51,998 nt of DNA from Mycobacteriales bacterium (GCA_013362805.1 JABFVL010000089.1:1-51998); one strand, 5' to 3'; positions 27,953-36,185 are shown, counted from the first letter of the stretch. The notes: generated by a model from the sequence alone, not told the origin. Made by a program: numbers and translations.

Positions 27953-28912
27953 TCATCGGAACGTCTCGATGTTTTCGCTCACCCACTCGTCATAGGTGCG
28001 CAACGGGCGACCAATAATGTCGGGCACTGACGGTTGTTGCGCCAGAGTCCAGGTGGTCATCTCATCGAGCCGGGCACCATATTCTTCCAGCGCGTACAGT
28101 GTTACGTCGATTGCTCCAGCGGGCCAACCACGACGTCGCCATGTCGATCGGCTCTGCTCTGGCGTTAGTTCGGCCGCATCTAGGGAGCGGTCAAGTGCTT
28201 TGGCGATGCTGTGTATCCGCGAACGTGTGCTCAAGGGCATGCCGATGGCCTCAAGAATGGTTCCCACATAATCGTCGCTGGTAAGAGCTTTAGCCGCGAC
28301 GGCGGCAAGATCGTCTTCGTGGATAAAGGGATAGTGGCCTTGGTTCAGCAAAGCTTCTCGAACAATTCCTTCGGCGCGAATTGTGTCGGGCCAATCTGTC
28401 CCGGTGGCGGGATATGTGCCTTCGATGAGGGCGCCCATCACCGCTGAGGGCCGAATACAGGTCCAAGCGAGATGTGAGCGCTCTACCGCGTTCTCGATCG
28501 CCAGCCAAAACCAGGTTTCTGGCGGGTTATCTTCTTCGTATTCGGGGCCGTGGGAAGAGAGTAGAACAATTTTTTCTACGCCCGCCTCTCGGGCCCGGGC
28601 AAGGACGTCGTCGACTGTGGAGGGTATGGCGCCCGCGAGGAACATCGCATTCACATTGTCGAATGCGTGTGCGTATTTCACCGGTTGCGTGATGGAGCCC
28701 TCGATCACGCTCACCGCATCTGGCCAGCCGTCACATTGACTTGGTTCGGCGAGCACCCGCACCTTGTGGCCCTGCGAGAGTAGCTGTCGCGCCAAGCAGC
28801 GGCCGACGATCCCAGTTGGGCTGTTGCCTTCTTCTTTGCGGGGGCTGACAACTGTCAGTAGGTAGATTTCTTCGGGTTCGAGCGCTGCTTTAATGTGCGC
28901 GGATGTGGGCAT
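27953..28912 (-). CDS. NmrA-like NAD(P)-binding protein
   Basis: 319 residues from ATG 28912, with AAAGG upstream; the open frame runs on to 29053 without support. It is an atypical SDR of the NmrA/azoreductase-like group: an N-terminal Rossmann unit with T-G-I-V-G-R-C-L-A-R-Q-L-L-S-Q-G-H-K-V-R-V-L-A, then I-V-L-L-S-S-H-G, and C-I-R-P-S-A-V-M-G. The glycine-rich loop is shifted, with a short insertion (S-P-R-K-E-E-G-N-S-P) before T-G-x-x-G. Family members act as NADPH sensors or small-molecule reductases. An inverted repeat lies just upstream. Confidence 0.82.
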   Translation of the reverse strand: MPTSAHIKAALEPEEIYLLTVVSPRKEEGNSPTGIVGRCLARQLLSQGHKVRVLAEPSQCDGWPDAVSVIEGSITQPVKYAHAFDNVNAMFLAGAIPSTVDDVLARAREAGVEKIVLLSSHGPEYEEDNPPETWFWLAIENAVERSHLAWTCIRPSAVMGALIEGTYPATGTDWPDTIRAEGIVREALLNQGHYPFIHEDDLAAVAAKALTSDDYVGTILEAIGMPLSTRSRIHSIAKALDRSLDAAELTPEQSRSTWRRRGWPAGAIDVTLYALEEYGARLDEMTTWTLAQQPSVPDIIGRPLRTYDEWVSENIETFR

Positions 28913-28960
28913 GGCAAGACCTTTCAACGCGTGAGCGGAGATCTTGCACCTAGTCATGAT

Positions 28961-28980
28961 GTGTGGCGGTGATGCCACAC
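28961..28980. promoter_or_regulatory. perfect inverted repeat upstream of the NmrA-like gene
   Basis: GTGTGGC and GCCACAC flank a 6-base spacer, 49 bp before the ATG of the NmrA-like gene on the minus strand. It looks like a dimeric regulator site; no regulator is identified. Confidence 0.4.
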
Positions 28981-29109
28981 AAGCCCGGCTAAGGCTGCGG
29001 ATCGAGAAATTAAAAACTACCAGAAGCGTCAGATCGGCTGGAGGTCTTGGCACAGGGTTATTTCGTCCGACGAACGGCCAATCTCATGTCTAAGACTTCG
29101 TTTCTGAAT

Positions 29110-29124
29110 ATCACACTCTGTGAT
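29110..29124. promoter_or_regulatory. short inverted repeat ATCACA-CTC-TGTGAT
   Basis: Perfect 6-3-6 inverted repeat 39 bp before the unknown gene at 29163. It may be an operator, either for that gene or for its divergent neighbour. The half-site order is the reverse of a CRP site. Confidence 0.35.
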
Positions 29125-29162
29125 GTGGCTGATGCTCTTTCGGGTCACGTATATTTCTGATC

Positions 29163-30023
29163 ATGAGTACACCCCGGGGCGATGAGGATCCCATTGGTTC
29201 TCCTACCCCGGGCGCGGCCGGTGGCGACGAGCTTGATGGAACAGGAAAACCCGAAGATATAGCGCTCTTACAGCTGCGAGTGATGCGCATGCATATCGGT
29301 GCGGAGATAGACGAGCCGGCGATGAAGGCTTTTCTCACCGTGGCGATGAATGGCGCCGCAATAGGCAACTCAGCCGACTTTCCAACCGTGGTCAATAAAG
29401 CGTGGCTCGATCTGAGCCCACATCAGCGCGCCCTAGCGAAAGATGCCTTCGCCCACCTACTCGGGTCGCTCGACGGGATACCGCTCAAAGAACGCGACCA
29501 GTCCAATGTCATGGATCTTGTCCAAACCATTCGTCAGGAGCGAAGTGGTGACGCGCCCTCGGGCGGGCAGTGGACAAGCCAGCAAAAGTATTTTTCACCC
29601 ATTCGCCAGGCGCTGCTTCACCAAGGCACATTTATCATCGCCCCTGGGTATACCGGGTCCTATGCGAACGATCAGCCTTTCCACGATGGCATGGTCGTCG
29701 CCTCTCAGAATCCGAGCGCTGACCACATCAGTGCCATCGATGTTCGTGTTTCCCGGCAAGAAGCCCGCGCCATCATCGCTGAGGTTGCCTACGAGCCCGT
29801 TCGAGGTAGTTCACTGGCCGCGGTGGTGGCGCAACAAATCGGCGACCATGCTTTGGGTAATCGAAATAGCCTGGTCAAGCTTTTGGCGGGGTTCAGAACT
29901 GTCGTCTCGCCGAATGTTGACATCTCGGTGCGTTCCGGGCCGGAGCAGTGGATCGAACCCGCTGTGCGTGAGGTAAACAGCGCGATGGCGCGTCGGGGAC
30001 TACCCAGTATCGGTGTGCGCTAA
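29163..30023 (+). CDS. protein of unknown function
   Basis: 286 residues, not recognised. The N-terminus is a disordered G/P/E/D-rich segment (about 1-30). A helical region with M-R-M-H-I-G-A-E-I-D-E-P follows. A central part has S-P-I-R-Q-A-L-L-H-Q-G-T-F-I-I-A-P-G-Y and H-D-G-M-V-V-A-S-Q-N-P-S, with several histidines and aspartates but no classic catalytic signature. The C-terminal third is alpha/beta. No signal peptide or membrane helix is present. The codon pattern fits the neighbours. The next gene-like feature is a CGNR remnant on the other strand. Confidence 0.65.
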   Translation: MSTPRGDEDPIGSPTPGAAGGDELDGTGKPEDIALLQLRVMRMHIGAEIDEPAMKAFLTVAMNGAAIGNSADFPTVVNKAWLDLSPHQRALAKDAFAHLLGSLDGIPLKERDQSNVMDLVQTIRQERSGDAPSGGQWTSQQKYFSPIRQALLHQGTFIIAPGYTGSYANDQPFHDGMVVASQNPSADHISAIDVRVSRQEARAIIAEVAYEPVRGSSLAAVVAQQIGDHALGNRNSLVKLLAGFRTVVSPNVDISVRSGPEQWIEPAVREVNSAMARRGLPSIGVR

Positions 30024-30055
30024 AGCTTTGGTTGCCGGCTCGGCGCTTTTGCGTT

Positions 30056-30232
30056 CTAGTCTTCTTTCGGCTGTGTGCGTCGCGCATAGGCGCGGGCGGC
30101 TCGAACTCGGTCACCACAGCGGGTGGAACACCAGTGGCGACGGCCGTGGCGTAGCAGGTAGCGGTTGCAGGGTGGAGAGTCGCAGTTGATGAGCCGATCG
30201 GCGTCTGGGCTGGCAACCATTCCAGCGAGCAT
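30056..30232 (-). pseudogene. C-terminal remnant of a CGNR zinc-finger regulator
   Basis: A 58-codon frame encodes M-L-A-G-M-V-A-S-P-D-A-D-R-L-I-N-C, then C-D-S-P-P-C-N-R-Y, H-W-C-S-T-R-C-G-D-R and A-R-A-Y-A-R-R. That is the complete treble-clef zinc finger of CGNR-family transcription factors, here with C-G-D-R in place of C-G-N-R. The family's N-terminal ABATE-type domain (about 120 residues) is absent, and the frame upstream turns non-family-like and meets TAA at 30292-30290. The fragment is therefore most likely a decayed gene. Expression as a mini-protein cannot be excluded. Confidence 0.7.
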
Positions 30233-30357
30233 TCTGGCCGTTCGTCGGAGATGACTTAGCCCTGAGCCGCACCTGTGTGCGATGCCGTGTTAGATCCGCA
30301 TTCGCCGCAATTGCATTTTTCGCGGCGGTCCGAAATCACAGCTTTTATGCTGAGCGG

Positions 30358-31587
30358 ATGTCAGTTCCTGACTCGTTGCCGCTGCCCGTAGCCACGGATC
30401 GGCACTCTCCTAACGTCCCGTTGAGGTATCCAGGCACAGACGATCACGGAAAATTATGGGAGAAGCCACCGCCACATCCACCGGAGACCGAACGTCTTCC
30501 AGAAGGTCGACCACCATTTATCGCGGTTTTGGGGTCCAGTGGGTTTAAAGAGATTGGAGACCCGATCCGGTTGGATCTGGCCTCAGGCGGCACTATCCCT
30601 GGTCTTGCACTTGCCGCGGGCATAAACAGAGAATGGCGTCGAATCGCTAACGCGGGCGTGCCCAGCCACAAAATATTGCGACCCGCCGATGGGCTTCGCT
30701 GGTATGAGCGCAAAAATCTTGACCTAGCGGGCATGTATGACATGAGCGCCGTGGAAACCTGGCTCGCTGATTGGCTGAAGTGGGCCGGAGTCGAAACATT
30801 CCGAGATCTGCGGTATCGACCTGGCGACATCAAACCGCCTACCGTTGAACACCGTGCCGGAATCTGCGTGTCTATATGGCGCACAAAACAGCCTTATCCC
30901 GCACGATGCACCAAAGAAGAATTACGTGACCCCGCCTTTATCCACAAAGCGTTCCGTTGGGCGTTTTTCGGGCGACAATTTCCCTTTAAACAATTTGAAC
31001 AAATGTGGGTGCCAGACACGGTAGGCCGCCATCTTCCATGGCTAGCAGACGAAATAGACGACCATAGTCCCGCTTATTGGGCCAAAGTTTCAATGAGCCA
31101 GTGGCCAGCGGCGATACCGACGCTTCTGCAGGATCCTCGTACTCGCCAACTCATCATCCTGGGAGATGGCGGGCATATCGACAATCAGCCCAGCTTGTTC
31201 AACGACGGGCACCGCCCACCATTTCCGTTGTTAAACCCGCGCTTGCAGCAGAACAGGCGCCAACGGGGAATCCGGCAAATACATCGAGACGCGCGACGGA
31301 TGCCTTTCGGCGCTGTTCTTAGGTTTAAGGTGACGCCCGAAACCAAAATGTCTTCGCTTCAAGGCCACAGCCTCACCTGGCAAGAACGAGACGCGATGTG
31401 GCGTCGAGGTGTCGAGCAAGGGCGAGAGTTCTTGCCAGCTGCGCTCACCGATTTGCTGCGCACGTTTGAGGACTCGGGAAGCAGGAATGGCCACACCCCA
31501 GTGGAAGTGCCCGGACTGCATCTTTTCCAACTCATCGCGGCTCGTCGTCGCCAGCACACGGCCGGGCGCTGGGGCATCCGGAGCTGA
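30358..31587 (+). CDS. patatin-like protein lacking a recognisable nucleophile motif
   Basis: 409 residues from ATG 30358. Three stretches recall the patatin phospholipase fold: L-A-S-G-G-T-I-P-G-L-A-L-A-A-G near residue 72 (position of the oxyanion G-G-x-x-G), D-L-A-G-M-Y-D-M-S-A-V-E-T-W-L-A with W-A-G-V-E-T-F-R-D-L, and G-D-G-G-H-I-D-N-Q-P carrying the usual D-G-G aspartate. Between the first two, where G-x-S-x-G should follow, only G-V-P-S-H-K-I-L-R-P-A-D-G is found. The product may be catalytically dead, or the assignment wrong. The frame is otherwise intact. It is convergent with the SGNH esterase gene 19 bp away. Confidence 0.6.
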   Translation: MSVPDSLPLPVATDRHSPNVPLRYPGTDDHGKLWEKPPPHPPETERLPEGRPPFIAVLGSSGFKEIGDPIRLDLASGGTIPGLALAAGINREWRRIANAGVPSHKILRPADGLRWYERKNLDLAGMYDMSAVETWLADWLKWAGVETFRDLRYRPGDIKPPTVEHRAGICVSIWRTKQPYPARCTKEELRDPAFIHKAFRWAFFGRQFPFKQFEQMWVPDTVGRHLPWLADEIDDHSPAYWAKVSMSQWPAAIPTLLQDPRTRQLIILGDGGHIDNQPSLFNDGHRPPFPLLNPRLQQNRRQRGIRQIHRDARRMPFGAVLRFKVTPETKMSSLQGHSLTWQERDAMWRRGVEQGREFLPAALTDLLRTFEDSGSRNGHTPVEVPGLHLFQLIAARRRQHTAGRWGIRS

Positions 31588-31606
31588 ACACGGCGCAGGC
31601 GTCGTT

Positions 31607-32632
31607 TTAAACAACTGTTCTGTTGCTGCCAGATCGGGATGGTGCGGGAAGGACCTGGCGCTGTTCAACGGAGCTCGGTAGCGCGCCGGTGCGTGTCACG
31701 ACTTCGCCGAACTCTCCTTCCATCAACCACTTTGCCGCATAGAGAGAACCGTCGTTGTTTAAGTGGACGTCTCCTGGATTGAACCATCCGGGGGTCACTT
31801 TCATTCGGGTCAAAAGGCCAGAAAGATCGAGCTCACTTACGGGTATGCCATCTTCTCGACGTCGGTCGATAACCCATCGTTGCGTTTCCCGAATGACGTG
31901 GGCTGGTTTCTTGAATGCCAGTCGGATCAATGGATGATCGGTCAATGGCGTGGAATCTTGATCAGGGCAGGTCGCGAACAGAATCTCTTTTGGCTTGAGC
32001 CGACGGTGCACCTCAGTGATCGCGTTGCTGTACGGGGTCTGAACCAACATCCGCTTGAACCGTTTTCTGGCGTCGTTGGATCCGGAAATAAGCAGAACCA
32101 AGTCGGCATTGGCGTTGTTAAAAACGCCGCTAGGCTCCTGAGTCAGTTCTTGCTCAGCGTCTCTGATTTGCAGTGGCAGGTCCGCATAAGTGCCCCCGAC
32201 CGTGGCCACCATGTGCAGTGATACTGGACGTCGCAGCTTGTCGGAGATGAGCTGAGCAAGCCGCATTGGAAGTTCAGCGCGGGGAATGACGCCTGGTTTT
32301 TGGACGGCTTGCGCCCCAGCGGCAATCGAGTCTCCCATGACCACAAGCCGATAGGCGGGCCCGCTATGTTGCTCACCAAAATGCTTCTTATCGACGAGCG
32401 GCGGGGGAATGTTGTAGTTGAATCTGCCGTGCAACGCTAATGCGGCTCTTTTGAAATCAAGTGCTCCGCCCACCAACGGTGGCACAACCACGGCGGCGGC
32501 GGTCAATGCGATATCGCCGGTCGAAGCGCTGAATATCCCAGCGGCGATTCCGGTCGCCGCGCCAGTCATTGTGCTTTTGCCAGCGCGAAGAGCTGTCTGC
32601 GCCCAATCATTTGCCCGCAAAAAAGTGGACAC
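31607..32632 (-). CDS. SGNH/GDSL-type esterase
   Basis: 341 residues from GTG 32632, with AAGGAG about 10 bases upstream. The catalytic blocks of the SGNH hydrolase fold are visible: block I V-V-M-G-D-S-I-A-A-G (serine), block II glycine in V-G-G-T-Y-A-D, block III G-S-N-D-A, and block V D-V-H-L-N-N-D-G (Asp/His). The N-terminal 75 residues include a small-residue hydrophobic stretch (G-A-A-T-G-I-A-A-G-I-F, A-A-A-V-V-V-P-P-L-V-G-G-A) that may anchor it to the membrane. Substrates of this family include lipids and acetylated glycans. Confidence 0.87.
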   Translation of the reverse strand: MSTFLRANDWAQTALRAGKSTMTGAATGIAAGIFSASTGDIALTAAAVVVPPLVGGALDFKRAALALHGRFNYNIPPPLVDKKHFGEQHSGPAYRLVVMGDSIAAGAQAVQKPGVIPRAELPMRLAQLISDKLRRPVSLHMVATVGGTYADLPLQIRDAEQELTQEPSGVFNNANADLVLLISGSNDARKRFKRMLVQTPYSNAITEVHRRLKPKEILFATCPDQDSTPLTDHPLIRLAFKKPAHVIRETQRWVIDRRREDGIPVSELDLSGLLTRMKVTPGWFNPGDVHLNNDGSLYAAKWLMEGEFGEVVTRTGALPSSVEQRQVLPAPSRSGSNRTVV

Positions 32633-32807
32633 GCGAGGGGCTCCTTATGCTCGGGTTAAGATCCCAGCGGCGTGATACACAACTCGACGTGAGCTCTGCG
32701 TTATCGCGACTGACTCGGTAAAAGTCTATCCCGCCATTTCACCCTCATCATTTATCTAGTTTGGACGCAAAATAGCTTCGTTTCGCCAAATATTGCGAGC
32801 GAGCGGC

Positions 32808-33878
32808 TCATATTTTCGGGGGCCTCGGTTTGGGCATTTGCTGCGTTCCACCTTCGAGTAGGTGAACGGTGACGTGTCTGCGCGGCAGTGCGGAAGGCGA
32901 GTAAGCGACACGTTCGCGGTGCTGTTTCATGCGAACAGCGTCTTCGGTCCGAATCTCGGCCAACCGATCTCGATCAACGGTGAGCACCTCACTCGCGACT
33001 TGGTCATGTCCGGCGAAGAAGGAGAAGCCGGTGTCGTTGTGGAGTGACCCGGTCTTGGGGTCAAACGGCAGCCAGTGATAGCTCTTGATTTCTCTGGTGG
33101 GTGTGAGGCCGAGGGTTTCCGCTTCGCCTGGCGATAGGTCGTAGCGGCAAGCCATTGTGACGAAGGTGGCGTGGTCGGTGTTGCGCTCGTCTGCGGTGAC
33201 CACTCTTACCGTGACGACTTTGAGCCGGTCAGGGTCGATAACGCCACCTGTTTCCTCGACGAATTCTCGTGGTGCCGCCTCGTACACCCCTTCTAGGTCG
33301 TCGACTTTGCCACCGATAAGACACAACTGTGGTTCCTCACCATCGTCGCGGACACCGAACAGAATTTTGCCGTCATGGATTACGCAAATATCGGTGGCGA
33401 GGATTTCACCTAGGTCACCGGTGAAGTCCGCGCCGTCGGCGTTTTTATGCCGGGCCACACCTTCTCCGGCGATGCCAGTGCGAAAAGGGGCCAAAGGAAA
33501 ATCTTCGTCTTCTCGGCGAAAAATCCGGGGCTCCAAATTTGAGACGTTGACGAGGTAGCCCACGTGGTTCGGGTTGTAGGGGTCAGGTGTGTCGTTCACT
33601 CGAGGCATTCCGAACCGGACTCGACCCACCCATTGCAGCCTTTGTCGGTATCCGGGAAACGGAGTGTTCCAGTCGCGAAATTCCGCGGGCACATCAACCC
33701 GCTTTAGTGGCCCTTCCTCGGTTTGGCCTGTGAGTTCCTTAGGGTATTCATCATCGATTCTCTGTAATTTCGGGTGGATGCCGGTCGCCCAGGTTGTTTC
33801 TGGGAGATCTGTTCGTTCACGTCGTAATAAGACAGCTGCTCGAATATCGAGGAGTTCGGCGTCAGTTTTGATTTGCAC
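32808..33878 (-). CDS. Nudix hydrolase with long N-terminal domain
   Basis: 356 residues from GTG 33878; AGGAG sits 5 bases upstream. The Nudix box occurs late, at about 193-215: G-G-K-V-D-D-L-E-G-V-Y-E-A-A-P-R-E-F-V-E-E-T-G, with the full R-E-x-x-E-E-x-G core. The 160-residue N-terminal part is not recognised (P-R-V-N-D-T-P-D-P-Y-N-P-N-H-V-G-Y-L-V-N-V-S). The C-terminus is basic and proline-rich. It lies 175 bp upstream of the SGNH gene on the same strand. Confidence 0.85.
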   Translation of the reverse strand: MQIKTDAELLDIRAAVLLRRERTDLPETTWATGIHPKLQRIDDEYPKELTGQTEEGPLKRVDVPAEFRDWNTPFPGYRQRLQWVGRVRFGMPRVNDTPDPYNPNHVGYLVNVSNLEPRIFRREDEDFPLAPFRTGIAGEGVARHKNADGADFTGDLGEILATDICVIHDGKILFGVRDDGEEPQLCLIGGKVDDLEGVYEAAPREFVEETGGVIDPDRLKVVTVRVVTADERNTDHATFVTMACRYDLSPGEAETLGLTPTREIKSYHWLPFDPKTGSLHNDTGFSFFAGHDQVASEVLTVDRDRLAEIRTEDAVRMKQHRERVAYSPSALPRRHVTVHLLEGGTQQMPKPRPPKI

Positions 33879-34057
33879 AAGTGCTCCTAACTAGCCTTTG
33901 TCTGCAGCCTAGATGGGGCAGAGCACGACAACCGGGAAGAAGTAGTTGCCTCACGGATAAGTGCTGAGGTAAATAATTTGCCCCGAGAACGGTTCAGTCA
34001 CCCCGAATGCAGGCATACTCCTCATATCAACCATTTGCTCATTTTGGAGGGGTGTGT

Positions 34058-34225
34058 ATGTCTTTTCTTTCGTCTAAGACGGTGCGGATAGCCATCGTTG
34101 GCGCCGCCTTTATGTTGGCTTCGTTTGCTGGTGTTGGCGTAGCGCAGGCCGCTGAGGCGTCAACAGGTAAGACGCCGACAATATGGTGCAGCCCGCAGCG
34201 GTACGGCACGTGTTACAACTTCTAG
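34058..34225 (+). CDS. small secreted peptide with two cysteines
   Basis: 55 residues from ATG 34058, preceded by the strong site GGAGGGG. A classic Sec signal peptide (basic S-K-T-V-R, hydrophobic A-I-V-G-A-A-F-M-L-A, then V-A-Q-A-A-E) predicts cleavage after about residue 31, leaving about 24 residues ending in W-C-S-P-Q-R-Y-G-T-C-Y-N-F. The two cysteines could form one disulfide ring. A terminator directly follows, so it is a self-contained transcription unit. No modification, export or immunity gene is adjacent. Role unknown: signal, inhibitor or antimicrobial peptide are all possible. Confidence 0.75.
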   Translation: MSFLSSKTVRIAIVGAAFMLASFAGVGVAQAAEASTGKTPTIWCSPQRYGTCYNF

Positions 34226-34256
34226 CGATTCAACCTTCGCCGTGTTGGTACGACAG

Positions 34257-34283
34257 ACGGTGCCCGACTTGCCTGGGCACCGT
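34257..34283 (+). terminator. hairpin terminator of the secreted-peptide gene
   Basis: 9-bp perfect stem (34257-34265 with 34275-34283) and 9-base loop, 31 bp after the peptide stop codon and 20 bp before the end of the convergent hydrolase gene. Only a short T pair follows. Confidence 0.65.
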
Positions 34284-34303
34284 TGCCAATGGAATAGCTC
34301 GAT

Positions 34304-34849
34304 TTATGAAATCAGCCGAATGAGTAGTTCGAATGTCGGATAGGGCTGGTTGTTTGATGTCGAACCAAAATGGCCCTCATCGCGCACGATGTGTGTGCCT
34401 CCGAGCTGGTCAAACATAATCCTTCCCTGTTTGTCGTCGCACCCCCAAGGGTCAACGACTGAGTTCACAAAATAAATATCCTTGACGTGGCCGCGAATAC
34501 GATCCCAGTTGTAATTCTCTTGCAGGATCGGATCCATATTCTTGGCATTGGCGCGCCGCTGCGAATATCCGGCGACGAGCACAGCTTGAGCTATCTCAAC
34601 GTTGATTCTCTCGAGAATGCTTAATATGAGTGGGGCGCCCGCCGAGTGTCCGATAAGCACCGTCTCGGAATTGAATTCGTGATTCGCTAAGACCTGCGGT
34701 AAGAAGTCGGCGAGTTTTTCCTGGTTTATTGCGGGGTAGAACGGCACGTCAGCTCGATAGCCTCGCGCGCGAAGCTGGCAGGCAAGCCATTGGTACCAGT
34801 AGGAATCGGGGTTTTCGTCGGTGCCATGAAATATGACGGCGTTTTTCAC
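34304..34849 (-). CDS. RBBP9/YdeN-like serine hydrolase
   Basis: 181 residues. Alpha/beta hydrolase with the H-G-T-D-E-N-P oxyanion region, nucleophile motif G-H-S-A-G, aspartate in V-D-P-W-G and histidine in E-G-H-F-G, all in the expected order and spacing for the small RBBP9 family. The natural substrate of such proteins is generally unknown. It starts at GTG 34849, 18 bp after the DUF3224 gene on the same strand, so the two are probably co-transcribed. Confidence 0.87.
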   Translation of the reverse strand: MKNAVIFHGTDENPDSYWYQWLACQLRARGYRADVPFYPAINQEKLADFLPQVLANHEFNSETVLIGHSAGAPLILSILERINVEIAQAVLVAGYSQRRANAKNMDPILQENYNWDRIRGHVKDIYFVNSVVDPWGCDDKQGRIMFDQLGGTHIVRDEGHFGSTSNNQPYPTFELLIRLIS

Positions 34850-34867
34850 CGCGTCAATCTATCGTGA

Positions 34868-35296
34868 CTATTTTGGCTCTGCCGATTGTTCGGGAAGCTC
34901 GTAGTCGAATTCGATGCGGTGGGTGCCGTCCTCATCGATCGTGATGCCGCCATTGCCTGTGATTCCGGTTAGTTCTCCGGTGCCGCTGGCCGGGACGATA
35001 AGGAAAAATTCGTTAGCCCGATCATTGCCAGTGGTTGAGGAGGCATGAGCGTAATTGAACGTGCCAGCCAGTCCGTTGAGCGAACCTTCGAATGCGTCTA
35101 TGGCGACGTATGTCCCCTGACCTGAGGTTTCGTTATAGGCGGAACTGAAAAGGGCGGTGGAAATGCCGTGGACCTCACCGCTGTATTTCTTCAAAATCGT
35201 GGCCAACCCCAGATCTAGTGCCGTTTTTGGTGCCTTTTCCAGCGGCATCGCGGCGGGCATGAATTCTTCGACGCTGAAAACTCCACGAGCGAACAT
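34868..35296 (-). CDS. DUF3224 family protein
   Basis: 142 residues. The DUF3224 pattern is clear: T-I-L-K-K-Y-S-G-E-V-H-G-I-S near the middle, G-T-Y-V-A-I-D-A-F-E-G-S-L-N-G-L-A-G-T-F, and V-P-A-S-G-T-G-E-L-T-G-I-T-G close to the end. The family has an allene-oxide-cyclase-like barrel and no established function. It is likely the first gene of a two-gene unit with the RBBP9-like hydrolase. Confidence 0.85.
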   Translation of the reverse strand: MFARGVFSVEEFMPAAMPLEKAPKTALDLGLATILKKYSGEVHGISTALFSSAYNETSGQGTYVAIDAFEGSLNGLAGTFNYAHASSTTGNDRANEFFLIVPASGTGELTGITGNGGITIDEDGTHRIEFDYELPEQSAEPK

Positions 35297-35364
35297 GTAT
35301 CCACGCTAACACCGGTGGCTGAAGCTTTTCAGCGGTGAAGGGGGCTGGCCACGGTGGGTGATCG

Positions 35365-36084
35365 CTAGACCTTTTCCAAACGGGCTTCTAGACCATCAAG
35401 GATGCAGGTGAGGCCGTTGGAGAAATTCGCTTCTCGCGAGTTATCGGACTGTTCGGTTTGTGCTTGATATGCCTGGAGCACGTGTGGATAGTTTTTGATC
35501 GCTTCTTCGGCGGCTGGCATAAGTTTCTCGAGCCATTGCTCCTCGCTCTGCCCGCTCCGCTGGATGGTGACGAGCCATGCGGCTTCGAAAGTCGCCGCGC
35601 CAATCAGATATGCGGCGATGGCATTGAGCGCCTGGTCTGCTGCTTTATATGAGAATCCGGCCGAGGTTAGTGCCTGGAGAAGGTAGTCCGACATGCGCAA
35701 CATGTTGGGGCTGATGTTGATCAGGGGGACGCTGCCCACTGTCGCCGCCATCCAGGGGTGTCGCAGGTAAGTGTCGCGGAGGCTGTGCGCGCAGCCCGAC
35801 ACAGCTTCACGCCAGTTCGCTGGTGTCTCGGGTAGCTGGATTTCACCGTGCACGTCATCGACGACGAGTTCGAGCAGCTCTTCTTTGTTGGCGACATGCG
35901 AGTACATCGAGGTGGCGCCGGCGTTGAGTCGGGCGCCTAGCTTGCGCATGCTCAGCGCCTCTGGGCCTTCGGCGTCGAGCAGTTCTAGCGCGGCGGAAAC
36001 GATTTGTTCTCGACTCAGGGCTGGTTGGTCGCGTTGTTGGCGTTTGGGTTGGCGGGCCCACACGGTGGGCATTTCTTTGGTCAT
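35365..36084 (-). CDS. TetR-family repressor, likely controls the divergent MFS pump
   Basis: 239 residues from ATG 36084 (GTG 36090 also possible). The N-terminal helix-turn-helix is S-R-E-Q-I-V-S-A-A-L-E-L-L-D-A-E-G followed by L-S-M-R-K-L-G-A-R-L-N-A-G-A-T-S-M-Y-S-H-V. The C-terminal part resembles the TetR-C ligand-binding domain of the Tet-repressor subgroup. It is divergent from an MFS drug exporter, with a strong palindrome between them. By analogy with TetR/TetA-type pairs, it probably represses both genes until a drug-like ligand binds. Confidence 0.9.
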   Translation of the reverse strand: MTKEMPTVWARQPKRQQRDQPALSREQIVSAALELLDAEGPEALSMRKLGARLNAGATSMYSHVANKEELLELVVDDVHGEIQLPETPANWREAVSGCAHSLRDTYLRHPWMAATVGSVPLINISPNMLRMSDYLLQALTSAGFSYKAADQALNAIAAYLIGAATFEAAWLVTIQRSGQSEEQWLEKLMPAAEEAIKNYPHVLQAYQAQTEQSDNSREANFSNGLTCILDGLEARLEKV

Positions 36085-36113
36085 GACCACACTCTACCGG
36101 ACAGTGTGCGGAC

Positions 36114-36142
36114 TTGCGTACACCGTGCGGGTGTCGTACAGT
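36114..36142 (+). promoter_or_regulatory. promoter of the MFS efflux gene
   Basis: TTGCGT (36114-36119) and TACAGT (36137-36142) are separated by exactly 17 bases. The -10 box lies inside the palindromic operator, so bound repressor would block RNA polymerase. Confidence 0.55.
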
Positions 36143-36166
36143 GTGCGTAATGACGAACACTGTACG
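36135..36166. promoter_or_regulatory. TetR operator palindrome
   Basis: Arms 36135-36147 (CGTACAGTGTGCG) and 36154-36166 (CGAACACTGTACG) match at 12 of 13 positions around TAATGA. A related half-site, GGACAGTGTGCGG, lies at about 36099-36111. The spacing and position between divergent tetR and MFS genes strongly suggest the repressor's binding site. Confidence 0.7.
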
Positions 36167-36185
36167 GTCAAATTTGGGAGTTCCG

